A DNA stretch of 64,000 bases from Ampelocalamus luodianensis. Taxonomy: Eukaryota > Streptophyta > Magnoliopsida > Poales > Poaceae. Positions within the stretch are counted from its first letter, which is position 1. Each line of letters starts with the position of its first letter. The translations under genes and the position numbers were made by a program. The notes under the pieces are model-generated. The model did no database searches and was not told where the DNA came from. It was given only the letters and a program-made list of their open reading frames with translations. Location: positions 62,001 through 126,000 of the forward strand of contig JAYEVH010000172.1 of assembly GCA_036346255.1 (NCBI GenBank). The letters run 5' to 3'. Below are positions 10,807 to 24,132 of the stretch, piece by piece.

Positions 10807-11523
10807 TCTATTTAAACTCTGTTTGGCGTTCGTCACAGAGCCGGAACGCCGTGGTCGCCGCCGGGACACGCCGCGCCGGGCTTATGTCACCACCGCCGAG
10901 CGTTCATTCACTCAACCGTATTCACCGGCGTGTTCGCGTAAGCTCCTGATGCTAACCACGCCGTCCATTTGACATCTACCGCACGTAGCCCATTTTTCTT
11001 TTATTTTCGATTTTTGAATAGTACAGAGATTTGTGATTTTGTATAATTAAATCTAGAGCTCCAAAAATTCTGAAAGTTTTGTGTATGCTCTCTGACATGT
11101 ATACTATCTATGAAAAATATGAAATGTGAAATTTGAATAATTTTATATGTTATAAAATTGCCAATTAATTCATAAATGGAACTTTCATGATTTTTGTAGG
11201 CTACAATAAATTTCAAAAATCATGAAATTTGTTTTTCCACTAAGTTACACTGTGAACAGTCCATATAAAAATTTTGAGGCTATTTGGACAAAGTTGAATT
11301 TATACCTATTTTATGCTTATTTATTTAATTATTATTCCATGAATTTTGTAGGCTAAATTAATGATCCAAAATTCTGAAATTGTTTTGCCATGACACATGA
11401 TGGTGTTCCATGGCATGTTACTCAATTAGTTCATTAGAGAAATAGAGAATTTTGGTGTATTTTTAATTTCATTTGTTTACAAAATGAGAAATTTAATTAT
11501 GTGATATGTCATATAATGCGACG
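10807..11523. other. CACTA leader between left repeats and transposase gene
   Basis: A GC-rich start (10820-10990) is followed by AT-rich sequence to about 11520. It may hold promoter, 5' UTR or intron of the transposase gene. No site can be named. Confidence 0.4.
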
Positions 11524-14500
11524 ATGACACGCCATTGGATGTACAATGCCGATCGCGCTCAAAGAGTTCATTGATGGTGTGCATTATTTCTTAAGAGTGG
11601 CCGAGGCAAACAAGCGGGATGGTTTCATGTCTTTGTCCATGTGCCCTGTAAGAATTTGAAGGAATATTCTAGCTCAAGGAGTCTTCACTCACACTTGTTG
11701 AAGTCGGGTTTCATGCCAAACTATATTTGTTGGACCAAGCACGGAGAAACGGGGTTATAATGGAAGAAGGTGAAGAAGAACAATTGGACCCGACGACATT
11801 ATTGTTCAATACGGTGACTTCGATGATACCGCAATGGGCTAAATCAAGAAGAGGCGGGCGAAGACACACTGCTGAAGATGATGCTCTTGGTGATGTCATT
11901 CGTGATTCACAAAGAGATTGCGAAAGTGAAAAGGAGAAGGCTAAGTTTGACCGCATGCTAGGCGATCACAAGAAATTACTATACCGTCCGTAGAAGATGG
12001 GCAAAAAAGTTGGGTACAACATCGGAGTTGCTACAATGGAAGGCACAGAATGGTGTATCCGACAAGGCATTTGGGCAGTATCAAGATCCAAAAAGATGCT
12101 TCAAGCCTAACGAATTGCCCGCCACTACGTGCGAAGCAAAAGCAGTCGTCGCCTTTGGGATTAGAAATCCGGAAGATACATGCATGTCGAATGATCGCAT
12201 CTTGTATCATGGCAAGGACTACGAGAATTTGGATGAATGCCCGTATGCAAAGCGTTGCGATATAAGATCAGCGAGATGACCCTGGCGATGTTGAGGGCGA
12301 AGAACGCCCCAGAAGAAAATCCTCGCCAAGGTTATGTGGTATGCTCCTATAATACCACGCTCAAACGTCTGTCGAAACAAGGACCATGCAAAGTTGTTGC
12401 GATGGCACAAAGAAGACCGTAAGGTAGACAACATGTTGAGACACCTGCTGATGGGTCCCGATGGAGAGCAATAGACAGAGAATTCTGAGTTTGCAGATGA
12501 CGCAAGAAACCTAAGGTTCGCTAAGCACGGATGGTATGAATCCTTTTGGGGACGAGCACTAGTCATAGCACTTGGCCTGTTACTCTATGTATCTACAACC
12601 TTCCTCCATGGTTATGCATGAAGCGGAAGTTCATTATGATGCGGTGCTCATCCAAGGCCCGAGGCAACCCGCAACGACATCGATGTCTACCGAGGCCATT
12701 AGTTGAGGAACTCCTGCTTTTATGGAGCAAACCAGTGTACGTGTGTGGGATGAGTACAAACAGAACACTTCGACTGCGAGCATTGTTGTTCGTAATAATC
12801 AATGATTGGCTCGCTCTAAGTAATCTTTCAGACAGACAAACAAGGGATACAATGCATGCACACACTGTTTTGATGACATTGACAAGATATATTTGAAAAA
12901 ATGTCGAAAGGTCGTGGTACCTTGGCCATCGTCGTTTTCTTCCTATGAATCACCAACTAAGAAAGAAAGGCAAGCATTTTAAAGGTAAGGCGGACCACCG
13001 AACCAAGCCTCGCAGAACCGAACTGGGAGGACGATTTGATATGGTCAAGGATGTGCAAGTAGTCTTTGGAAAGGACAAGGCAATGAACTGTTCCAAAAGA
13101 TGCTAAGGGACACGCACCCATGTGGAAGAAGAAGTCCATATTTTGGGAGCTACCCTATTGGCAAGTCCTAGAGGTCCGCAACGCGATCGACGTGATGCAC
13201 ACGACAAAGAATCTTTGTGTGAACTTGCTAGGATTCATGGATGTGTATGGAAAGTCTAAGGATTCACTCGAAGCACGACAGGACTTGCAAGACATGAAAG
13301 AACGAGACAACTTGCATCCAGAGAAGACAGACGATGGACGCCATTACTTAAGACTCGCTAGCTTCACTCTTAGCAAAGAAGAGAAGGAAAGCATGTTTGA
13401 ATGCCTAAACGACATCAAGGTCCCATCCGATTCTCCTCCAATATAAAGCGTATAATAAAAATGCCGTGAGAAGAAATTCCTACACTTAAAGTCCCATGAT
13501 CGCCACGTGCTTATGACGCAATTGCTTCCGGTTGCTTTAAGAGGAATTCTACCTCCACATGTACGTCCGCCACCGTGAAGCTATGTGCATTCCTCAATGC
13601 AATTTCTCGAAGGCAATCAATCCAATGGAACTAGCTACTCTGAGAATGATGTGGTTCAATGTCTTGTCACTTTGAGTTGGTGTTCCTCCATCCTTCTTTA
13701 ATATCATGACACACCTCCTAGTTCACTCCGGTCAAGGAGATTAATATTCTCGGTCCTGTGTTCTTACACAACATGTTCCCTTTGAGAGGTTCATGGGAGT
13801 CTGAAGAAATATGTTCACCAGCGTGCTCGGCCGAATGAAGCATCGCCAAGGGCTACGGGACAGAGGAGGTCATTGAGTTCGTGTTGACTTCATTCCCGAC
13901 CTTGACCCGATTGGTGTTCTGAATCGCGACACGAGGAGACTTAGTGGAAAGGGAACACTAGGGAATAAAACATATATCAGACGGGGACGATTATTTCAAT
14001 AAAGCGCACTACGCTTCTTCAAAACTCCTCCGTGGTGGAGCCGTATGTCGAGGTACACAAGGAATTCCTACGATCCCGTTTCTGTGGAAGAATGAAGCTT
14101 GGATTAGGCGTCATCACATGGAAACTTTCAGCGGTTGGTTGCGAAAAGAATGTCGAGTGATGACAATATTGATGAGCAATCGTATTTGTTGGTTAGGCAA
14201 CCGTCGTGGCACATCCTCACGTACAAAGGGTACGAGATAAATGGAAATACATTTTACATCGTAGCCCAAGATAAAAGGAGCACGAACCAAAGCAGTGGTG
14301 TCCGCGTAGATGCCATGCACCCAAATGGAAAGAGGCAAACATATTATGGCCGCATAGAGGAGATTTGGGAACTAGACTACGCACCTAATTTTAAAGTCCC
14401 TTTGTTCCAGTGCCAATGGGTGAAGATGACCCGAGGCGGGGTAACAATGACAAGGAGTATGGAATGACAACAGTGGACCTCAACAATATTGGGTACAAAG

Positions 14501-14813
14501 ACGAACCATTCGCCCTGTCGATGTGAATCGGTGTTCTATGTGAAAGACATGTCTACAAAACCCAAGAGAGGGAAAATGACGACAAATCAACCAATGAGCT
14601 AAAACGCCCATAGTTCTTTGGGGAAAAGAAACATCGTGGGAATTGAGGACAAGTCGGACATGTCGAAGATTATGAAAGGGATGATCGAATCCCGCCCTTG
14701 ATGTGACCAAAGACCCAAGCATCTCGCTAAATGCCGAGGACACTCCATGGTTACTGCATGATCATAACCAAGGGTCATACGTCAAGAAGAAGTTCACCAT
14801 CGTGCCCGCTTGA
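11524..14813 (+). pseudogene. TNP2-type CACTA transposase, frameshifted
   Basis: The gene encodes the transposase that would cut and join element ends. Segments read in order across frames: a Transpos_assoc-like start (HW near the N-terminus, then CPCALCKNL and HSHLLKSGF motifs, about 11524-11760); the link LLQWKAQNGVSDKAFGQ and NELPATT (about 12035-12130); the transposase_21 core (PPWLCMKRKFIMM at about 12600, then KKSIFWELPYWQVLEVRNAI at about 13129 and TKNLCVNLLGFMDVYGK); a DUF4218-like part (FNIMTHLLVH, FERFMGVLKKYV, about 13690-13830); and a DUF4216-like part (YYGRIEEIWELDYAPNFKVP, about 14340). The probable stop is TGA at 14811-14813. At least five frame changes break it, for example near 11557. 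Some may be sequence errors. Introns are possible but were not defined. Confidence 0.85.
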
Positions 14814-15415
14814 TATATAGTGATGTTTAATAAATAGTGTGTATTAGAGATTTTATGTAATAATTGTAACTTCAGATGTTTCTATCATATTTTTCTTGTT
14901 TTTATCGTTTCAAATGAAATTCCTATTCGATAAAAGGACACATGTACTCTGTGAAGCATGTCTTCTCCATGGTGTAAAAATGACTTGAAATTTTTTAGCA
15001 AGTATTTATGCCTTCAAATGAAATTCCCAACTTGTGGTTTGAGCCCTTCATTTTGTTTATAGTTGGCTCTTCACTTTGACTTGTGGTCACTATAAAAGTC
15101 GTTTGAAATGTCAATAAGATCTCTGTGCTTTCCCGACATGATCAAAGTAGCACAAAGGCTAATCAAGAAGACAAGAAGAGTAAAACGCAAAAGTCGCGAA
15201 TAAAGTACTAGTAGCGATGAGTAGTTCCAATCTCACCTATAGTTCCAATGAAATTCCTATTTGATGGTGGATTTCTCACACAAGCATTTGGACAATGAAT
15301 GATGGAAAACCAAAAGATTAACGTTAAAATGATGCAAAAACAAATTTCCTATCGAAAACCAATAGTTTTATTTTTAAAAACTATTATTTTTTAAACTATT
15401 ATACAAATAAACTTA
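14814..15415. other. CACTA spacer between transposase gene and internal repeats
   Basis: AT-rich sequence, probably the 3' UTR and an intergenic spacer within the element. No coding or repeat signal was recognised. Confidence 0.4.
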
Positions 15416-15802
15416 ATACAAAACCCAGCCCGACTAAAGGTTCTCTGGAAAATAGTGGCGGAATCGAATAGTGGGGACCTTTAGTCCCGGTTGCTAACAT
15501 GACCGGGACTAAAGGTTCTCTCGTGGCGGTAATTGAATAGTGGGGACCTTTAGTCCCGGTTGCTAACACAGCCCGACTAAAGGTTCTCTGAAAATATGTC
15601 CTCAGCAAAAATTCACCTTTAGTCCCGGCCGTGGCACCACCCGACTAAAGGTTCTCTGAAAATATGTCCTCGCGCAAAATTCACCTTTAGTCCCGGCCGT
15701 GGAACCACCCGGGACTAAAGGTCCAGCCTTTAGTCCCGGTCCCAGATACCACCGGGACTAAGGTCTTTAGTCCCGTTGGTAAAACCGCCCGACTAAAGGT
15801 CC
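15416..15802. repeat. Internal cluster of TTTAGTCCCGG repeats
   Basis: About a dozen direct and inverted copies of the element's own subterminal motif (CCTTTAGTCCCGG / CCCGACTAAAGGT) lie in the interior, about 5 kb from the nearest terminus. Just after it the sequence becomes GC-rich and leader-like (15830-16040) and precedes the second gene. It may be the promoter of that gene, or the remains of another element's end. Confidence 0.75.
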
Positions 15803-17342
15803 CCAAGTACTTAAGCAACAGCTTTCGTCTTCCATTCTTCCTCCACTTCCCATCGCGCGCCTCTCCTCGCCGTCTCCTCGCGCGCCTCTCCCTCACGCCG
15901 ACTCAGCGCCTCCTCCAGCCTCACGCTGCCGCCCAACGCCTCCGGTCCTCCCTCACGCGCGCCGACTCACCACCTCCACATCGGAGCCACACCGCTAGGC
16001 CTCCTCCTCCACGCCGAGCCACCATCGCCTCGTGAGTATCTCTGCTTATTGTGTATCATTATGATGATGCAAATTTTCCATTTGGCAACTAAGCAAATAA
16101 CACCATGTTGGGGAGAAATGTGCGAAGAAATTGGAAATCACAACACCCCATCACGTAAACGAAAAAATGGACAAACCTTCCGTGGTGTCTCCGTGGACGC
16201 GCCCTCACCGCACACTGGCTGCTCCATCACAACACCCCATCTTAACTAAATGTAGGCGGGCCTATCATCGTGACTTTATCGATAATTACATGAATGTAGA
16301 GCAACTTTTGGGGTGAGAGGAACTATTTTTACCTTTATTTCATTCACAGCAGTCTACCTTGAAGGTAGTGAGAATCCATCAACATTTATAACTGAAATTC
16401 ATATAGGTATGCGGTTGTTGTAAATTTGACACATGCATGAGACTTGCGAATTGAGATGGCTCAAGGGGAAAATGGAAAGGCCAATACCGATAAATACTTA
16501 CAAAGTTTTTCCCACGGAACAAGAGGAAAGGATAAATCAAGTAACGATGTTCAAACAAGAATATACATAGGCGATGAATTTACCTCTTATCACTATGCTC
16601 TTCCAGAAGATATATCCTTCAGATGGTAAGTGGGGAACGAAAACAATATAGTGAATATCAATAACAAAGAAAATTCGAGCACAAGAAGCTCGCTTGTCAT
16701 GTAGGCAAAACGATAGCACAACATATCTAACTTCAACCATTGATATAAGCAAAAGGAAGCAAGGATGCTTGCCCCACATATCTATCTAGCTTTGTGTTTA
16801 TTTAAAAACATTTTGCCGAGCAGATGTCAATAAATCACGCCATGACATTAGGTTTAAATCACGCCATGACATTAGGTTTTAACTTAATGGAAAACAAATG
16901 GCAAACATTTGGTGCAACCTCTTTTCACCACAACAATGAGTGCCAAGGCGATAATCGATATGTCTCAAAGAGAAGATTAGAAAATATTTCATTAGCATAT
17001 CACTGCAAGGCAAACCCAATCATAATGTTTACCGATTGAGTTTTGTTACCATTTTGATACGACAAATTAATAGCATGCCAAATAGTACAAAACAATACAA
17101 AAGATCAAACTAACCATCGTTGGTGGGAATACTTGGAGTTCATACATTCTTTGGACAAGTGCTTTGGGACACAAATGCTACTTTCAAATTTCAAAGATTG
17201 TCCTCTCGAGTTTAGTTGATGTTTTGTGCAATCTTGTGCCCTAGATATCAATTGCAGCGTGTGGATATGTGCTTCCCTTTCAGAAGAACAATTTTATATT
17301 ACTGAATGATAAGTTTTATATTACGCCGATATATTTGCAGAA
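15803..17342 (+). other. Leader region of the second CACTA gene
   Basis: A GC-rich, CT-rich leader (15810-16030) runs into a possible splice donor (GTGAGTATCT at about 16031) and then an AT-rich stretch ending in GCAG just before the start codon at 17343. This fits a long 5' UTR intron. A 24-base direct repeat lies at about 16834-16882. The same arrangement is seen in reverse at 63320-64000. Confidence 0.5.
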
Positions 17343-17483
17343 ATGGCCGACCCGAATGACAACATGGACGATGCCATCATGGATATTATCAACAATGGCG
17401 CCTTACAAGGTGCCCAAGTCGAAGGTGATGACAACAATCAAGAAGTAGATGACGGGAGTCAGTACTTTGCCGATTATGAAGAT

Positions 17484-17560
17484 GAGGTCTATCTACAATC
17501 TCTTATGTATCTACAATCTCTTATGTATCTACAATCTCTTATGTATCTACAATCTTTGTG
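17484..17560 (+). repeat. Coding 18-base minisatellite (YLQSLM units)
   Basis: Four tandem units of TATCTACAATCTCTTATG, the last diverged, encode repeated YLQSLM. The sister CACTA copy (63120-63180, minus strand) has three. Confidence 0.85.
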
Positions 17561-19208
17561 TTTCTACATTCGTAGCCCTCTGGATCGACGACAACAACGG
17601 GGAAGAGTAGAAATGTACGAGGCCCGAAGAAGCCGTTGGAGGGTCGGTTCATTCTCTCGGAATTCGAGGAGGATACAGCAAAGTACTTGGACCACATGCA
17701 CGAAATTTGTCACCATCGTGGGTGCCTTGTAAGGGACAGGATCCCGATCAATGCTCGTGAATGGAAGCAAAAGAAAGAGGCTCCTCATATTAGTTTTGTC
17801 TCTGATCGTGACAAGGCACTAGTTTGGCAAGATGTCCTTCAACATTTCGCGCTCGATACAGAAGATGAAGCTTTGAAGGAGAGAGTTGGAACTGGGCTAT
17901 GAAGAAGATGGCCACACAATTCCAGTGTTGGAAGAAGAAATTGTACAACACATTTATCAAGAAGAACCTGACGCCAGATTTCAACACTAAGGCCTACGCA
18001 AGTTGAGGCCGTTTTGGGATGAGTTTGCTGGTTCAAGACATCGGAAGAGGGTGAGGCACGGGTGAGAAGGAACCAGCAGTAATGCCCGACAAAGCAATAC
18101 CACCATCACTTGGGATCGGTGGCTACAGAGTGCCATTCCTAAGTGGGAAAGAATGGAACGAGATTCTTACCAAGGGATCGAACAGAATCAATCAACGGCC
18201 CGAGCGCCAAGTATTGGTTTTTCGGTCATGGGGAAGCTCGACCTAGAGACCGGAAAGATAGTGTATGGCGCAAAACTCCAAAGAGCAGCAGAAAGATTTG
18301 CTTATGCTCGAGGCTTGGTACGAGTGGCAGTGGCAAACAACAGAGATAAGGATGAGCCGACATACATGCGGAGAGTACCGAACACGGTGGGCGAACAAGA
18401 GGCTATGGGGAGGTGTCGGGAGCATGCCTTCCTAAAGACAAAGCCACCTATAGAAGCCGCCAGAGAAAGAAGGACGAGGAGGCAGAGCGGATGCGCAGGA
18501 TGGAGGAAATGGTTCTTGAGTCATGGGAAGTGGCTCGTGAAGCAAGATGCAGAGAAAAAGCACTTGAAGCCAAAATGAATGAGGAAATCAAAAGGCAATG
18601 CAGATAGCAAGAAGTTCCATCCAAAGGCAAAGCGCATCAGAGCCGGAGTCAACATCGCCCCCTCATCGATTGAAAAGCGATTGCGCTTCCACGAGGTGCC
18701 AGTGATTCAAGATGACGCAGGTCGCGCTTCTCGTGGATGACATCACCGATCCTCTCACGACATGTGAGCCGCACATTCTGAGGGGAATGCCACCGCCATG
18801 GTGGCTATCGGTGTTGTATCTCGTATCGACCCTACGAAGACACCAAGATGCCATGGGGCATTAATACCTCCGGATATGCTAGCGTATCGGTGGATAGAGT
18901 TGTGAAAGGTTATAGCAATGTGCGTCTTGACATTGAAGGAGGTGATGGGGAGAAGACTTTAGGAGAAGCGGAGAAGACATTCATATGTTGGCGCAAGCGC
19001 TATATCATTATTCCCAAGGCCACCTCCTCCTCCTCAACAACCTAACCCTAGGTGCGGATGAAAGTGAACGAAACATTTTTTCACTAATTATGTATTGGCT
19101 TAAATAACGGTTTACTCATACCACGTTGTTTTCACAGCAGAACCTCCCCCAACCTAAGTCCAATTATCCATTCACCACCGTTACTGATGTTGCGGCGATG
19201 ACAATGAA

Positions 19209-19540
19209 GTGGAAGACACGGCTGCATCCCCACCGGCCCCATCTCCTCCACGACGGGATCCAATGCCGCCACCGGCCCCATCGCCTCCACGGCGGGCTCC
19301 AACGCCGACACCGGTCGCCCCATCGCCTCCACGGCGGGCTCCAACGCCGCCACTGGCCCCATCGCCTCCACGGCGGGCTCCAACGCCGACACCGCCCGCT
19401 CCATCGCCTCCACGGCGGGCTCCAACGCCGACACCGCCCATCACGACGCCTCCACGGCGGCTCCAACGCCGCCATCGCCCCATCGCCTCCACGGCGGGCT
19501 CCAACGCCGACACCGCCGCCCTCGCAAAGAAGAGGCCCAC
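19209..19540 (+). repeat. Proline-rich coding minisatellite
   Basis: Tandem units of about 36-39 bases centred on CCATCGCCTCCACGGCGGGC encode PAPSPPRRAPTP-like repeats. Open frames on the other strand are a by-product of this periodic, GC-rich composition. The sister copy has the equivalent array at about 61150-61480. Confidence 0.85.
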
Positions 19541-20002
19541 CACAAACGGCGCGGCCCCACCGCCAAGAAGAAAGCCTCGTGGAGAACACCACTATTTCTA
19601 AGACGACGAAACTTTCCTATGAGAAGATCGCCGAGGAAATAGATGCTTCGTTGAAAACAGATGTGGACGTTTCTTCGCAAAGTCAAGGCTAAAAGTGAAG
19701 CGGCGAAACTCGAGAAGCCGCATTTCTTCGCACGCCCGTAAGTTCTAAGGCAAAGGGTGGACGCCACCGTAAAAGTTACGCCATGCTCGTAAGGATTCGC
19801 CACTATCGGACTATGACCGCACTCTCACCAAGTCAATTGAGGAGGCGAAGAAGAAAGAGAAGAGAGCACGGAAGGGTGTTGCACACTCGGGAACAATCAC
19901 AAAGAATCGTGCCCCACTAGTTATTGGGAATGAATATGGTTCAAACACGAACGCATAGAACAGATATCCGAAACGTGCATTTGGATCAACTTGATGAATT
20001 TT

Positions 20003-22751
20003 TGTAGCATCCAAAATCTTGGATTTGCAAAATCTTCATCGTTCAAGAACGCAAACCCCAAAAATTTCCCGTTTTGTGCAAGATTCGGTTTCCCCCCCCA
20101 AAATTGCACCGAGCTTCTTCCCCGTTTCTCCCTAACCCTAACCCTAACCCTAGCCCTCCTCCCTACCCCCCCTAGCCCTGCCGTCGCCATACCCCCGGCC
20201 GTGTCAACGCCTCGGTCCTCCGCCCCCGCCGGCCATGGCAGTGCCTCGGCGACGGCGCCCTCTCACCGCCGCTCCCTCTCTCCCCCATTCTTCCCCAATC
20301 AAGAGACCCGAGCAAGAAAGAGATCAAGAAGAAGAGAGAGCAAAGGAGTTGGAAGGATTTACCTTTGGAAGCCGCGTCGCCGTCGCCGCACGTCGTCCCC
20401 GAGCTTCTTCTTCCTCCCGCGCGTCGCTACTCCTTTCGGCCGTCGCTTGTCGCCGCCGCCACCGCGCCTCCCGAGCCCTTCTTCATCGCGCGCGCTTCTC
20501 TCTCTCGCTGAGTGAGGCACGAGCGAGGGTTTCCTCGCCCCCTTTTTTTTTTTCTCGCCGCAGGCGCGGTGGGCCTGCGCAGCGCCCGCTCGCAGCGCTG
20601 AGCCGAGGTCGCCTGTGGTCACAGAGCGCCGCCGCCTAAGTTGGCTGGCCGAAAGGTTGGCCGTGGGCCACTTTCGGTTTTTCTTTTTTTGGTTGATTTT
20701 CTTTCCTTTTTTCTTTTCTATTTCAAAAGAGAGACTTCAAAGATTTATTTCTCCCCCATTTTAACTCCCAAAATTGTGAAGTTTGTTTCTAAAAATTTCT
20801 AAAATCAAGCCCTTTCTTTTGGTGCTAGTTTGGTTCTTTTTGGAGTTCATTTGATGAGACTTGTTATTTATTTAATTTAATTGCTCGTTTATTTCTTTTC
20901 CGGTACGATCGATCGCGTAGAGTTCGGAGAAGCCGGAGACCCCCACTTCGATCAAGCTCAAGAGTATCAAGATCATCTAGCCGTAGACCAAAGTAGTCGA
21001 CACTTTGATCATATTGAACCTACATTTTATGCAAATTATGTTCTTTTAAATATCAAATTGCATGCTTTATTTCCTTATGCAAATGTATGTTAAATACCCT
21101 AAGGTAGTTAAATGCCAATTTGATGCTTAATTATTAATACACCATTCCTTGATAATTGAATTGCCATACCCCATGTCACCCTAGTAAATATTTGGTAACT
21201 ATACTAGTATAGGCTATACTTAAGCGCCATGCTAGTCTTGCTTAAGTATCGGGTATCATCTACCCCATTCATCATCTTTTGAAATGAACATGATTTTGGG
21301 GTCATTGGGTGTAAATGACTGAGATGGTTATGATGTTGTATTTTTCCTACCTCTTAAAACCCTAAAGAAATTGCTTGTCACATCCGGGGATGGTATGATG
21401 GATGGTATGTTGGTGGGTGCTAATGCAGCCAAGGAATGTTGGTTTGTGGATGGTATGTGGTATGAACCGCCAGATGGTCCCTAAGGACTTAACTGTGATG
21501 ACCTCCCAATGTAAAACAAGACGACCACATGTCTATAATGGTGTCGACTGCTAAATAATTTGTATCCGTTAGTATGAGTTGCACCAGGCAGATGACCCGC
21601 TACGCCATAAGCCTATGTGGCTATGGGTTGGGGTGTACGACTTACGGGTCTATGTGAACGTAAGCCGTGTGGCGCAAGAGGGGGTCTGGGAAAGAGTTGA
21701 CGGGTCTATGTGAGCGTAACTCTTCTCAGGTGAAACCTTAGCGGGTGTAACAAATACTGGTGGATGCATTGTAAAGGCCTTGTGACGATCCCCCCTTGGC
21801 TTACATGTCTACGGAAACATGTGTATATGTCAGGATGATTGTCTCTTGTGGGTAAAGTGTACAACCTCTGCAGAGTGTAATAAACTGTCAATAGCCGTGC
21901 CCACTGGTCATGGCGGACATGGGAACTTACAAGAGTTAGTTCTGTTTATAAAACCTTGTGGGCGGATAAAATGTGTTGGGTCATTGTGACTCGGTTTTGG
22001 TTTTTCCCGGTGGATGTACCCAGTGATGTTAAGTGGTGGATGTAACCGCTAATAAAACTAAGCATGAGGTGGAGGTAACTCTCATCGTTATAAATATTGC
22101 ACAAGTAATCTCTTTAACAAATGCAATTTGGTTAAAATGCTACGTGATAGGACTTTTAATATTGGTACTTTAATTATTGCTTTGTGCAAATAAATGAACC
22201 CGAGCCATCCTTTTTAAGCCTTGCATGTATAAGATTGCATACTGTGTGTTGGCTCGCGAGCACGGTAGTTGTGCTCATCCTCGCTCTTTCCCCCCAACCC
22301 CAGAACCCGCAGATCATGGAGACTACGTCTACTACGAGGACCAGGACGCCGAAGAGCAAGGACATGAAGAAGAGTAGCATAGTTCTTGTAGTCTAGGTCT
22401 CGCCACCGTTGGCTCGTTGGTACTTGTGTACCTCCTATATTATCCAAGCCCTTGGCTAATATCGGTCGACACCTAGTACCCCGCCGCTGTTCTGTGGAGA
22501 GGCTTGCTCTACCCCTTTTGCTTCCGCTAACGTACTCGAGATTTTTGTAATGAACTCATTTGGCCTAATCGGCCCTTTTGTAAACTCGACCCGACGTGGT
22601 CTATTTGAACTCTAATGCTTGTATTAATGAATGGTTTGGTCTACGCGATGTATGAAATGATTCAAAGAATGTGTACCGTGAGCGCTATCTACCGATCCAG
22701 GAATAGCGCAGATTTTCACAGAGGATTCTCGATTACAAATCCGGTCCGACA
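20003..22751 (+). repeat. 5' LTR of gypsy element
   Basis: Starts TGTAGCATCC and ends GGTCCGACA. A GC-rich CT-leader block (20100-20640) is followed by AT-rich sequence. Ends were set by comparison with the 3' LTR and by the ATTTT duplication. A run of CCCTAA units near 20132-20150 is part of the LTR, present in both copies. Confidence 0.93.
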
Positions 22752-22755
22752 GAGC

Positions 22756-22766
22756 TGGTATCGAGC
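22756..22766 (+). other. Primer binding site (initiator tRNA-Met type)
   Basis: TGGTATCGAGC starts four bases after the LTR. It matches the common plant primer site TGGTATCAGAGC except for one missing base. Confidence 0.75.
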
Positions 22767-24132
22767 ATACGATCAGAGGAGCCTTGGTTAGTTCGGTCGC
22801 GTTGCTAAGGTCTTGAGTCTTATTTTCAAACCTAAGAAAAGCTTTGGCAAAAATATAGTGTATTTATCGCTCTTACTTGTCATTCCTAGTTCTGCACTCA
22901 TCCTACTTCACTTGGATTTATTCATTATCGACTTCCTCTTGTTTTCAAAATTTTAGATGGTCGCTCCGTCGTCATGGCTCTTGGGACTTTTTCTCTCACG
23001 AGAAGACCTCTGAGGCTTCGTGGGGATTTTTCGCCACCGATGCAAAGATCTGGTTACTACCATCCGCCTATCTTCATGGGCCTGATGACTCGTGTTCTGA
23101 CCGAGAGACTGGAGCATGGAGGTTTTCTCTATGCTAGGGAGGGTGAGTTCAATACTCACACCTTCAAGGCCGAGCACCCCAGAGCCGTGCTTTGATGTCG
23201 CCCAGATGTGGCACGACTTGCCGCGCCTCGCTTGTGCCGATGCATGGAGACCTTCGCAGAGCTCGCCCTTCGCTTCCACCCGACTCTCCGGAGGAGAGCT
23301 CTACCGGTGATCCGCCACGTCCGGCAGATGACCCGCACTGCCACATCAGCCCACCACGCAGCTCGCCGACTTCCTCGCCAATGCCGCTGATTTAGATCGG
23401 ACGCCGATTTCTCACCACCAGCCTACGAGCACTCGACACCTCCGCGACAACATGTTCAGAGATGATGAGGCTCACCGCGAGGTAGAGCGGAGAGAGACGC
23501 CGCTGTTGCAGTTGGCCCGCCTTAGAGCCGCCATCGCAGCCGCCGCCCCGCCTCGCTGCTGCCCGCCTCCGCTGCACCCGTCGCCGTTCCGGCAACCCGT
23601 GCCAGCCGACGCTTTCCACTGAGGACCCCACACCGCCACGGCGCGCAAGAAAGCGCCCACCGCCGACCGACCGCAGCCTTTGAGAGTCCACCGTGGGACG
23701 CACCCGATCCCGCGCTCGATTCGACGAGTTCGACCGCGGGCGCCACTCGCCGTTCTTCGCCACACCATCGCCGCAGCCGTTCCGATCCTCGGTAATCGTA
23801 CTCACTTGTGGTGGTAAGCACCCATGAGGGGAGTAGTCGATAGCTAGGTTAACTAGCAAGGCTTGCTAGGTAGTCTTTGGTTGCAAGCACTTTCTTTATC
23901 CACCTTTGTAGGCGTTGTGTTTGTATCTCGTGTCATGGCTTTGCATGGCCTATATGTCCGGTCTTAGGAGTCATGTAACACTTATCCCCTAATATTAATG
24001 AATTGTAGCCATTCGGCTTTGTATCGCAATTGTGTTGTTCGCTCAATTTGACTTCTTTCTTCATGTGTGCCTTAGGGGCCAGTGAACCCTCATATACTAC
24101 CCTCTCTAGTTCTAAGCCTTAGTGTTTCTTCG
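22767..24132 (+). other. Gypsy leader between primer site and gag
   Basis: About 1.4 kb separates the primer site from the gag start. A coding-like stretch (about 22974-23195, MALGTFSLTRRPLRLRG…) and further GC-rich open pieces to 23800 suggest a pre-gag reading frame broken by indels. No domain was recognised. Confidence 0.45.

Noticed and set aside
15416..15802. CRISPR-like regularly repeated motif
   Set aside because: Repeats are both direct and inverted with irregular spacing in a plant transposon; they are CACTA subterminal-type repeats.
19132..19592. Long minus-strand open frames over the proline-rich array
   Set aside because: They result from the periodic GC-rich minisatellite; the plus-strand frame belongs to the CACTA gene. 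The same applies to plus-strand frames at 61115-61539 in the reversed copy.
20132..20150. Telomere-like CCCTAA repeats
   Set aside because: The plant telomere unit is CCCTAAA. These few CCCTAA units are inside both LTRs (also near 28745), so they are retrotransposon sequence, not a chromosome end or interstitial telomere.
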